From Oreocharis arfaki (Eukaryota; Chordata; Aves; Passeriformes; Paramythiidae), in the NCBI GenBank assembly GCA_013398015.1, contig VZRR01003435.1, positions 124,001 through 188,000 of the forward strand: a stretch of DNA of 64,000 bases. Reading direction: 5' to 3'. The translations under genes were made by a program, and so were the position numbers. Below, one piece after another: positions 49,201 through 59,848 of this stretch (the stretch's first letter is position 1; each line of letters opens with the position of its first letter). Under the pieces are notes generated by a model. That model made no database searches and was not told the DNA's origin. It saw nothing but the letters and a program-made list of their open reading frames with translations.

Positions 49201-51275
49201 AATGAGCAGCTGATACTGTAATACTGAACAGCATTATTTTCTACCCATCACAGTGCAAAAAGCTCTGATAAATTACAACAATAAAGGCTTCAAGCATTAC
49301 AATCAATACTTAATGGAATAATGTAAATCCAGCTTGTGTATGACTTGGGGATTGTGTTCTTCTGCAAAGAGCAAAAGATTAATGCACAGCAGCAGAAGCG
49401 CATTTTTTCCCTGCAGTCTGAGCTTTGAGAGACAAAATAATGTGCTAAAGTTGCTTTGCTTGTATTGTGGAGTTATTACTTTTTTTTTTTTAGCCTAGTT
49501 TAAAAGGAGACAGAAAGACATTGTGTCTCCCAGAGCTCTGTAAAAACCAAGTTAATGGTATTCTCAGTCTTTAGACATATTTACACATCCACCATCTGGC
49601 TGGCAAGAAAAAACCCCCAGATTTCAGTAACAAAAATTGTACAGATCTGCCTTCAGGCAACAGAAAATGCATGTGATATGGGAATAGCCATGAAGTGTAA
49701 AGGAGTACTTAGGTCTTAACGCTTATTGACTGGAGACTGTAAGGGAGATGTGAAGGATGTGTGAAAAATCCTAAATAAAAGAGCTGGAATAACATATAAT
49801 GTGGATAAGAAAATGTGCTTGAAAGGAATGCAACTGTCTCTAAAGAACTTGAGAAGGAGGAAGTGGGTTGGAAGAAATGAAGGACAAGAATGAAGAAGCA
49901 GCATTCTGCATCCAGGGTTTGTTTCAGGAAACATACCGTATTCTGCAATTCAGTCACCTGGGTATCTTACAATCAATACTAACAACTCTCAGAATGCACA
50001 AATTTGGCTTTTCTCTCTCCTTCTATCAAGTTGTACTTTTACTTCAGTTGGGAAACGCTCAAACTGAAGGGGCAGTGAATATGTCAGAAATAGCAAACAG
50101 AAATCATATTTTTAGTATCCAGTCCATACATCCAAGGACTCGCTGCAAAACCTATTTGACAAACTTGGCATCAGTAAAGTATATAGTGTTTGTTGTCTAG
50201 GTTAAACAATGGAGCAGGAAGAGTAAACAAAGATTTAGTCAAAACTTGTATTTTTTTGCCACACATAGGATTACTGGAAGTATTATGTTTGGTCATGTAT
50301 GCTCCAATACCAGACAAAAAGCCTCTTGGGAAGTTTGGGCAAAGTTGCTGGGTTATGGGGGGTCTTTCCTTCTCCTTTTCCTGTTCAAATGACGACAAAT
50401 GTCGTCTTCCCACTTATGTGAGTAGAAGACATGGCTAGAAGACATGTAAGGCCTAGTTTCCTGCTCCTTCAAGAAGGATACCTTTCTTCCACTTCTAAAG
50501 AACATAATGAAAAAGGGACTTTTTCCTTTTCTTCTCACTATTTCCACTGGTAACCCAGTAGCAATGAAGTTAGCAGTCATCTAAATCCTACTCCAAAATT
50601 TATCCATGGACTGCTGACACAAATTTGGGTTTATGCTAATGTTGACCTTTACCTGACCTTTAGCTTGGCAGGATTTCCCTCCTAGGTGTTTGACATGAAA
50701 ATGTTCTTGTGGAGAGCAATCATGCCTCTTTTACACTAAACAAGTCAGAGAATTCCAGTCTTCTCAGAGGCTTTATTTCAGAAGACTTTCTCACAGCCAT
50801 TTCTGTACAAGTCATCTTTCTGGAAGAGAAGCAACTAAAACTGTAACTTCGGTATTCCAGACAACAGGATCAGAAAATCTGCACTGAGATAATAAAGAAT
50901 GGAAAAAAAAAAAAAAAATCAGAACAGTCTGGAAACTTCTGTTCATTGCTGATTCATAGATTCAAGTCTAATCTGTGCATCAAAGAATAAATTAAATTTT
51001 GTAACTTAAACCTGACAAGCCCTAAAGTCTGATCTGAGCTGACTGCTACTACTCAGAAATGAGATCTATGAGAAAAATCAATACTTCCACGAAAATTTTA
51101 GTTCAGTCCTTGGTAGCGCACAGAAAAAAATAGTAAATACAACATCAGAAATTATAAAAAAGTGGTAAAAAAATAATGAAACAAAACAAAAACCAGAGAA
51201 AATAAGCCATTGTATCAATCTATGGACTGTCTGCCTCTTGAATACCATGAGGTATGAAACTTTCCTTCTCAAAAA
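46203..51275. other. Noncoding stretch, no gene seen
   Basis: About 5 kb of unique AT-rich sequence. The frame at 49868-50200 (110 codons, plus) and the overlapping frames near 50171-50580 on both strands are unrecognised. A runs occupy 50903-50918. No transposon ends were recognised. Confidence 0.5.
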
Positions 51276-51480
51276 GTGAATAGAATACCTGGAAAATGCT
51301 CAAAGGCAGCAAGAAAGCTAATCAAAGCCGGCAGCATGGAAGAACAATTAAATAGGCTTATACTTGTCAGCCTGAAAAGGATGAAAACGAAAGAGGCTGT
51401 GATAAAGTTCTATAAAATCATGGGTGTCAGAAAGGCAGTAGAAATGGAACTGCTGGTAAACAAACAGGAGTAAACTTCTT
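51276..51480 (+). mobile_element. Probable ancient CR1 fragment, plus strand
   Basis: A 65-codon open frame covers the piece. The strings TTATACTTGTCAGCCTGAAAAG and TGATAAAGTTCTATAAAATC resemble the CR1 segment that reads TTCAGCCTGGAGAAG and GTCTATAAAATCATG in older CR1 lineages of birds, turtles and crocodilians. No tail is present and the divergence is high, so identification rests on order and spacing of two diverged blocks. It could be a chance match. Confidence 0.5.
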
Positions 51481-54400
51481 CCTGTTTTAAATGCTGGAGC
51501 AAGTCCAGGTCCTGCAGATATACCCTACACACACCAATCTGGGCTAAGTTAGCTTTTCTCCCCTTAGAGAAATGTGTGGCAATGTGTTAAGTGAAATGGG
51601 GTACAGCAAAGCAATCCACAGTCTGTAGAGACAAATTTATGCAAAAGCATTCTTCTACTACCAGTACCGTACTTGGCCAAGGCATTAGCTGACTATACAC
51701 AGCACTGTGCAGCTTCACAGAGAGGAATTTAACTCTGCCCACAGACATTTAAGTAGTATTCCTTAAATGTCTGGAAACAACAGTGTAGTTAATACAATAA
51801 TAACAAATAAAAATTAAAATATCTCATGAATATCTGAAGAGAAGTCAGAGATGTCTATGGTCAGAGTAAGATCTCTTGTTAGATTTTCAACCTAAAACAG
51901 TTGAAGAACAGACACTTTTCAAGTGTTAACACTGCCATATTTCTCAGCAGAGGAAATGACACGTCCTACTTCAGTTGCTGACCTAATTTAACAAAAAGTC
52001 ATCTCATGGGACAGACTTTTAGTGACTCTGAGGACAGAGCATAAGAAGGAGATGAGGAATGAAATCCTGCCATATGCTATAACATATGTACAATAACATT
52101 GAATGCTTGCACTGCAATGAATTAATGTCAACATCAGGCTCTCCAATTTAAGCATACCATGATGAATTGCAAACTGAGGTTTTTTTCCAGAGAACAGCCA
52201 CATTTAAACAAAATAAAACAAAACCAGGAGACTGGCTCAGTACCATCACTCTTGTTAAAATCTAACAACCCACCTAAGTACTATATTTTAATTTTAAACT
52301 CTGACTATTTTCTGTTACAAAAGTCATTAATGCTATAGCACCTAATGGTATAAACTACACTAGGTAAGATGCCCCATATCTCTTTGTATAACTTTTGGAC
52401 AGAAGGGCCTAAATGAATTATTATTATCTGCCACTCATACTCAAAGGCTCCTTCTAGCCTGGATATATACTTCTTTCCTTCTGTTATAAATAGTATGCAA
52501 ATTCTGGTACTACACAAAAGGATTTACAATCATTCACTATTCAAAGACTTCACATGTGCTTAAAATACAGTTCAATAAGTTTGCCTGACTTCACAAAAAT
52601 TACAGATGTTTTCAATATTAAGTTATAGAAAGACCTTTGTGGGACTAGTGTCTAAAATCAGTCTGACCCAGATCTTCTGGGTTTGTTACTTTAGATCATC
52701 ACTCTACAAAATCATGTTACAAATACATACAGCATGAAGTGGGAACACATTTAAACCTCTCTGGAAATTAAAAGAAACAGCATCTTATATATGCTTTATG
52801 GAAAAATGGTAAAAGAACAATTCTGCAACTGCTCCTTGTAGCTGAGTTTGTGTTAGGATTTTGAGAACTCTTAGAATTTAACTTTCTTGCTTTGCAACAA
52901 AATAAAATATAAACCAAAAAGAAAGCCCAGTATGCCATTTAAAAAAAAAAATTGCCAGTTGGATATGTTCAATGATCAGGATAAAGAAAAGGTAAACAAA
53001 ACAGCTAAGAATTCAATGGAAAATAGTCACAGAAGGCTGGGTTTTATTTTTATAGCCATGACGATAAGTATCATGGGAAATCAGCTATAAGTACTGTATG
53101 AAATCATACTGAAACCATAGTAGGCTAGCATTTAGAAAAGATTATATCTCTGTAATAAGGTGTTTCTTGGAGATGATTTAAAGGTAACTTTCAAGATTAA
53201 GGAATATGGTCAAGGCATGTGTAAAATCACAAATTTGGAGAGGAATGTGTAGGATGGAGCGTGATAAGAGAACAAGAAGCTGATTGCTGCTTTATGCCCC
53301 CATCTTTGATTATTTTTCCTGCCATGGTTCTTAATTTCATTCCTCAAATACAGAACCAGCTTGGTCATACCAACATAAATGAGATTTCATCAACGCTACC
53401 TCAGGTAGCAAACTGCAGAAATAAGAGCAAAAACTGTCCGTCATCAAACTTACAGTAGCTCACACTGCATTTGTATCTCCGTGTGTCATATCTCATAATA
53501 TAAAATACGTATTTCTCTACATTTCTATGCATTTTAGAAACTGCATGACAGTTTTCTTCCTGACAGTTTTCTTTCTTTCTCACTAACAACATGCAACAAA
53601 GATAATTTTGTGCAAAATGTACAAAGAGATGGGTACACATTTCAAAGCCTGCCATATATATACAGCAAATTGACAGGTAGTGGCATTTGCTGTAAAACAC
53701 AGAAAAGAGCAAGGGATCCAATGTCTTAATTACCAAGACCAGTATAGCTCTACTCACTCTGTGCCCCATTGTCCCTGTAAGCTCTATTTTCTGTATTAAT
53801 AGTTACAAATTCTCTGGTTTGGTGAAGGTTAGTTAATTTTTTTTGCAACGTTATGAAAGTGCTAAGTACTCTTACAAAGGGTTCAAGATAGGAAGATGCA
53901 GTACATTTGTCCAAGAGGGTCCCCTCCTTCACACGGATTTAACACAGTGAAAACTACCCATATGCTACAACATACGGCAGAATTCCAGTATCTCTTCATA
54001 TACCTGATTCTTCATTCTCAGTGTAAACAAATGGTGCTTTCACAGGGCGATACTGAATCAAATTGGGCCACAGACTGAATGATTTTGTCTTTTCCTATAG
54101 CAGACTGACAAGGGAAAACTGATAAACTAAAACAGACAACAAATGCTTTTTCATCTTAAAGGAAAAAAAAACAAACAACCCAAAAACTATAATTCACAGT
54201 ACAGGTATGGTATATAGGGCATACGAATTTTGAGCTTTTTAGTATATTTTAGAGATTTTTTTTTTCCATACCCGTTCCAACAAATAAATAACATAAAATG
54301 ACCAGCAGATCGTAAGTTTTTTCTAATACTGGCTTTTTTTTCCCCGAAAATTCCTTCAGAAATTGAACTTTATGGCACATATTAGAATGCTAAGTTTCAA

Positions 54401-55595
54401 AATTACCTTAGATTTACCAAGCAAACCTCTGTGTTCAACATTGGAAATATAATCAATTTTTCCATTCCATTTCATCCCATTTTTAAGGTGAAAGTTAAAT
54501 GCTTCATTCACAAGAGCTTGTGATTCTATATATCTTTACACCACAATATCACAGAAATACACCAAAACCTCTATTACTGTTTTACAAAGAGAAATACTGG
54601 AGACTGGAATAACTCTGAGAGCAAATGAAAGTAAAATCTTGACTTGAGTTAGGGAATTACATGCCACAAGGACATCTAGTATTTTCATACTTGCCACAAA
54701 GAATGGGTAGTGAAATCTTGACCAGGTTTTCGTATTAAGTAAGAATGGCACCCAGGTCAGCTGCAGAACTGATTTAAAATATCATAAGCCTTGATTTATG
54801 CACATCACATTCACATACATTTTGAATATCCAAAAATATAATCCTATTGGAATGACAAAATCAGTAGACTGCTATCCTGACCAGGTGTTGTTTACACAAT
54901 CAACTGTGCACGTTTTGCAGCCAGAAGTAGATTTCAAGAAAGAATATGAAGAAAAATACTCTGACATGAGCAAAATCTGTACAGAAGAAATCAAGATACC
55001 TGAAAAATCAGCTGGGAAAAAGAGTTAATTCCTACTCCCTTTCACATTTGCTGACCTGCAGGAGTCAGCTCTCGGCGCTAAAGTTAGTGCAGTGAAAGAA
55101 CAGCTATCACATTTGCATCAGGCTGCAGGTCCTCCAGGGAGATAAAGTTGAAAAAAACCTGGAAATCGCATCATAGAAACAACACTTCTTTTTGAGTTTT
55201 TCATTTATTTTTGCTTCAGCTCTACACCAATGTACAGTGATACAAGTCCAGTTGATCAAGTCAGATTTCTAGATGTGATAGGACAGAACAAAAGCACTCA
55301 ACATAACAAAGATTCTAGAAATTTCAAAATATTAAATAGCTGAATTAACTCAAGTAAGTTTACATATAATTGACTATACATGTATATATAAAATTATTTT
55401 CAAGCCATGTGAGACCCTTTTACAGCGTACTTTTAGCCAGTAATACCTCCTTCAAGTCAAGTAATTTGTGATTGAATTACAGTATTTCTTTCAGAAAGTT
55501 GTCTTAATTTCAGACCAGAAAGAATCCTGGAAGAATGATGGTGTTTTTATTTCAAAGATCATTACACGCTTGAAAATTTGCTCCTCAGATCCAGT
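51481..55595. other. Noncoding stretch, no gene seen
   Basis: Unique AT-rich DNA. Frames at 53401-53769 (minus, 122 codons) and 54798-55028 (plus, 76 codons, with a charged Lys/Glu-rich C-terminus after TTTTGCAG) are unrecognised. A 15-bp near-duplicate TGACAGTTTTCTTTC occurs twice in tandem at 53546-53575. Confidence 0.5.
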
Positions 55596-55643
55596 ATGGT
55601 TTTGTTTAGCTTTGTTTCTATGGTTTTGTTTAGCTTTTTTTCT
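55596..55643. repeat. Tandem duplication of TATGGTTTTGTTTAGCTTT
   Basis: Two neighbouring copies of a ~24-bp T-rich unit, each containing TGGTTTTGTTTAGCTTT. A partial third start (TTTGGTTT) follows. The frame across it reads as a WFCLA/LFL hydrophobic repeat, which is not a protein signal. Confidence 0.85.
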
Positions 55644-55937
55644 TTGGTTTATTAGACTTATTATGGCCACTGTGTAAAAGAAGAGAGAGGCATTACTTAT
55701 CTTTCCCCATGTAAATAACTACAAACTAGTATTAAATTAGCTTTCAAATATCATTCTGATGAATTAAAACATAGATTTTTTTTTTTTTTTTAATTTTTTC
55801 TGAAATTTTTTATGTTCCTTGGGTCTCTCTTTTGGCCCTGTACTGAACGACCTCCAAAGCTTCCACAAACTTTTTTTGGATTAGGAAAAAAATAACTAAA
55901 TTACATTAGTCTTAGCATCTGAAAAACATAGTACTAG
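55644..55937. other. Noncoding spacer with T-rich run
   Basis: AT-rich sequence with T runs at 55776-55791, leading up to the inferred LTR start. No gene features. Confidence 0.6.
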
Positions 55938-57193
55938 TGTTGTGGTTTAAGCTGGCTAGGCACCAAGTTCCACGAAATTTGTTATTTTCGTGGGGAAATG
56001 AGGGGAAATAAGATTATATTGAGGAAAAGTGAAAAAAACCTGCAAGGTAAAACAGGTCCAGACTTAAACAGTTGCTGTATAAAGAAAAGTTTATTGCTAA
56101 CAGAATTAAAAGTTAAAAGAAATAATAAGAAATTAAAGCAAAGGCACACTTTCCTCTCTTCCAGTACCCCCTCTTTCTCACCAAAACCACACAAAGGCTA
56201 ACAGAATATGGGATTTGGTCAGTGTTGCAGTTCTTAAAAAGTCTCTCCAATAGTTAAGAAAAAAGAGTTTCTTCTGCTTAACGTGGTTTCCAAACTGTTA
56301 CCTGCAACAGACTACCTGGAAAGAAACAACCTGCTGCAGTGAAAAACATCTCTCCCGTGAAAATCTCACAGTCTATCCATACTGCAGTCATGGGCCCATA
56401 GACATTGGGTTTTAGTCTTTCTAAGGATGAGCTATTCTGGCCTGAAAAACAAAGTCTCTCTTCTTCAAAAATCTCTAAAAGTCTTTCACAACTTCTATAT
56501 AGCCTGGTATAGGCATTTCTCATATCTTCACAGCCACATGTGAATTTCCCCATCACCCTATGTACTTCAAATGGATTAGAAAGAGACACACAGTTTGTAA
56601 CATTACAGTTTTTACCACAGCCTGCAGAAAGCATTTTTAAGCTACGCGCCAAAGGGCCTCCGCCTCCTTTTCCCGCCGCCATTTTCAGCTTCACCCCACG
56701 TGATCCCATCCTTCTCTTTCCCTCTGACCTTAGAGATACCATGCTAAGGAGAAAGCCTCGCTCCCTTATGGCTGCATGATGTCTTCTTCAGTGGGCAGGG
56801 GCTGTGCTGGTTGCAGAGACGCTCCGCTGACCCCCGCTGGCTTTGCACGGGCTGTGCCGGCCATGTGGAGGCGGAGGAGAAGCCCCGCTGGTCCCAAAGC
56901 CGCGCCGGGCCGCCTCAGCTGTGCGGCAGTCCGTGGCTGGTTTTCAGCTGCCTGTGCCTCCGGAATGGTTCCCTCGCAGCAACTCAGGGGCATGTGCCGC
57001 ACTACTGGGGGAGGGGAGGCCCAGGCCTGCTCCAAGAGACAGACCCCAGGGCCCGTCACCCCCCCCAGTATCCCGCGGGAAAGCTGGAACAGAAGGGAAC
57101 TTCACGCAAGTGTGCTGTCTTTAAATATGCAAAATCACGAGAAGCATCATTGGTGTAAAAGTCTGTCCATCAACTGTGTTCCAACCCACTACA
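55938..57193 (-). mobile_element. Inferred CpG-rich solo LTR, about 1.26 kb, minus strand
   Basis: The left end TGTTGTGGTTT and the right end AACCCACTACA are inverted repeats matching at 9 of 11 positions, in the TG...CA form of LTRs. The flanks ACTAG (55933-55937) and ACCAG (57194-57198) could be a 5-bp target duplication with one change, the size typical of ERVL-type integration. The left 250 bp (GGTTTAAGCTGGCTAGGCACC, then AAGTTTATTGCTAACAG) resembles the antisense start of a neoavian LTR family I recall. The minus strand carries AATAAA at 56095-56090, about 150 bp before its 3' end, and a TATA-like CTATATAG at 56502-56495, which gives the strand. The 56640-57075 part is CpG-rich. No gag, pol or env sequence was seen. 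The left half is more secure than the right, and a composite of an LTR with host promoter sequence is the main alternative. Confidence 0.6.
56640..57075. promoter_or_regulatory. CpG-rich block with E2F-, YY1- and E-box-like motifs
   Basis: CG dinucleotides, rare elsewhere, are dense here (for example CGCGCC, CCCGCCGCC, GCCGCGCCGGGCCGC, TCCCGCGGG). TTTCCCGC (56669-56676) fits an E2F site, GCCGCCATTTT (56675-56685) fits YY1, and CACGTG (56697-56702) is an E-box. That set is typical of housekeeping-type promoters and of some LTR U3 regions. On the minus strand an ATG at 56682-56680 in strong context (AAAATGG) opens about 134 codons running to 56278. Overlapping 93-155 codon frames also exist on the plus strand. 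No product was recognised, and long frames are expected in CpG-rich sequence. Confidence 0.55.
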
Positions 57194-59234
57194 ACCAGGC
57201 ACCACAGCATATCACAGTAGCTGTATACACTTATAGAAAATAAGATAATGATAATCTAGTCATTTGCCTCATCATAAAGTCGGCTTTATTGCATGCATAT
57301 AACAGGAGCGTAACCAATACGTGCCTGATGGAAAGGTGCTGTTAGGAAGTGTTTGGTACCAAGGTGTACCAGGACTGCATGGTGCGTATGTTGCTTTACG
57401 TTACTTTGGACTGAAAACTAGAGGTGCTTCTACTATTTTTAAAAGACTTGTATTATAATAGGCTAAAATCTTCTTAACCTGTCACTTAAGAGAGTTTTCC
57501 AAGGCCAAAACTAAATTCATCTGAATTCATCTTCAGGTGTGAAAAACAGCCCCAGAAATTAAGTATTTAGCGAGTTTGAAGACCTAAAGCAACAAAAAGC
57601 TAACCCATATATAATAATTTACAACAGTGACTTGCTTGATTGACAGCTAGTGTCTAAACCAGCAGCATAATCATAGCCTAAATTGTCAGGAGTCAGATTT
57701 GGAGAGCACAGAGACAGAATTATAAACAAAGGCTTGTTTGCCATAGGTTTATATGTACTTAGATACACCTCCAATTTACTCAGCCACTGACAGGTTTGAC
57801 TTGAGTGAGGCAGATGAACTGTGGTGAAACAACTAGAGTTTTTTCCCCACATTTCAGTCAGACTGAAGCAAACTCTAAACTTCCTCCAATGAAAGTTAAT
57901 GAAGAGTTCATTAACTCTTTTCTTTGTTTTGCATTACAAGTTCCCCACTAAACTATTGCTTAGATACTATGAGGACAGGCAACTGCAGGCTAATTCTCAT
58001 TAACATCAAAGTTTTGCCCAAACTTTTTTGATCTGCACAATTAAGTAGGAAATATTGAGGAAAACTTTTCTGGTAGATTGTCATGCCTGTACAGCCAAGC
58101 AGAAAAGAAAATCGGGCAAAAACTGAAAGAAAATAATAGCTCAGCAGTATCTTTCAAAACTAGGTGTTTTGAGATTCACTGCATGAAGATCTGAAAAGCT
58201 CTAGTGGACAGTGTGTCTGACACCAGTAGTTTTCCATATGAAATCCAAGTCAAAATGGTATGTTTCATGCGCAAATGCTTCTTTATGGCTTGCACAAGTA
58301 CAGTTCTGCTGCATGGGTGACATACAGCCCAAGTGCACAATGCAAGCCATAGGAGTCAAATTAGCTTGTTTACCTAGCCTGGCTTTTTGCCCAAGAACCT
58401 TGTTTTGTATCATGCAGAACATTAGGTGCATCTGCAGGGCAAGCCCACCTTAATGGGTCCGAGGCCTGTGCATCCCAGCATGCTGAGATGACCTTGTCTT
58501 TTGGACAGAACAGTACCAGCTTCTGAATCAAGATGAGAAGATCATAAACATTCCTTCCTAAAGGAAAAAATTTGCTACTATCACATCTACATTTCTACCT
58601 ATGACTAATAAAAAAGCTGTGTCTAAGAAAGCTGGAAACCCGACTTTAGAGAAGATCAAAAAGTCCCACATCATCATGAAAAAAAATCCCAGGGAGAGTC
58701 ACAGGGACAAAAAAGTCATAAGGAAAATACAACTACATCCCAGACATAATATTATGACACAATAATAGACAATACACAAAGTGACTGCTCACAACAGCAG
58801 AATTATATTCCAAGAACTCCATCTCATCCCTATAGAAATGATTTTTGCTTTAATTTAGCCAGGTAAGAGGGAGAAGTGCAAGTACTTAATCTATTGGGTG
58901 GCTCCTTCTGCATTTTAAGATCACGAGTTTTCTGCATAAGATGCATGCAGGCTAGTAGCTAGATACGTAGATAATTTTTTGTGCTCCACTCTGCAGAGAG
59001 ATATCTGGAAGAAGAGGCAATGCTTTAGACTTCGAAAAATGTACTAAAACAAGGCTATCTTTCTCCCTCTTTGGAACATGGTGGGGAATACCGTGGGCTT
59101 ATTGTTAGGGAGCATCTTTTACTGTCTTGTGGGGTTTTTTTCTACTAGGAAGGAATAGACTCCAATGACAGTATTATATATTTCAATATTCTTTCTATCA
59201 CGAATAGTTTCTTCAAGTAAGAGAGAAATAGCAG
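57194..59234. other. Noncoding spacer between two LTRs
   Basis: Unique AT-rich sequence between the CpG-rich LTR and the next solo LTR. Frames at 58201-58453 overlap on both strands and are unrecognised. No repeat family was seen. Confidence 0.55.
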
Positions 59235-59498
59235 TGTCCTCGTTTCAGCTGGGATAGAGTTAATTTTCTTTTAACTAGCTGGTACAATGCTGTGTTTTAG
59301 ATTTAGCATGAGAATAATGTCGGTAACACACTAATATTTTAGTAGCTGCTCAGTATTGCCTACCTTAAGGCAAGGACTTTCCAGTTTCCCATGCTCTGCC
59401 AGCCAGCAGGTGCACAAGAAGCTGGGAAGGAGCTCACCCAGGACAGCTGACCTGAACTGGCCAAAGGGATATTCCATACCACAGAACATCATGCCCAG

Positions 59499-59505
59499 TA
59501 CATAA
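59499..59505 (+). promoter_or_regulatory. Decayed LTR TATA box (TACATAAA)
   Basis: TACATAAACTGGGG occupies the place where the family, as I recall it, has TATATAAACTGGGG. One T-to-C change weakens the TATA. It is preceded by the conserved GCCCAG and would mark the end of U3. Confidence 0.5.
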
Positions 59506-59638
59506 ACTGGGGGAACTGGCCAGGAGGTACCAGTCTCTGCTGGGGGACAGGTTGGCCATCATTTAGCAGGTGCTGAGCAGTTGTATTGGGCATCTCTCAT
59601 TTCTCTTGGTAACTTCCCTTCTCTTCTTTTGTTATCTC

Positions 59639-59661
59639 TATTATTATTATTATTATTATTA
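59639..59661 (+). repeat. ATT trinucleotide run within the LTR
   Basis: About seven ATT units. A variable ATT run at this place is characteristic of the LTR family, so it came with the element and did not arise separately. Confidence 0.9.
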
Positions 59662-59848
59662 CTGTTATTCCTGCTCGTGGTATAATTCCATAACATTTTA
59701 GTTTTCTTCAGTTATTAAGTTGTTCTTATCTCAAACCACGAGCATTTTTTTCCCTGATTATCTTCCCCATCCCACTGGAGGGAGGCATAGGGGTAATGAG
59801 TGAGCAGCTGCACGGTACTTTGTTGCCGGCTGGGGTTGGAACACGGCA

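Larger units (their letters stand above)
59235..59848 (+). mobile_element. Solo LTR of an endogenous retrovirus, plus strand
   Basis: The element runs from TGTCCTCGTTTCAGCTGGGATAG to CTGGGGTTGGAACACGGCA. This pattern (a GTTTCAGCTGGGATAGAGTTAATTTTC-type start and a TTGCCGGCTGGGGTT ending) matches an LTR family I recall as very common in neoavian genomes. Internal landmarks appear in the expected order: CAGCTGACCTGAACTGGCC, then a TATA-like region CCCAGTACATAAACTGGGG near 59494-59512, an ATT triplet run, and CTTATCTCAAACCACGAG. The family's polyadenylation signal appears mutated (TTATTAAGTTG). The flanks AGCAG (59230-59234) and GGCAG (59849-59853) differ at one of five bases and may be a target duplication. 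About 614 bp with no internal retroviral genes makes it a solo LTR from LTR-LTR recombination. Confidence 0.88.
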
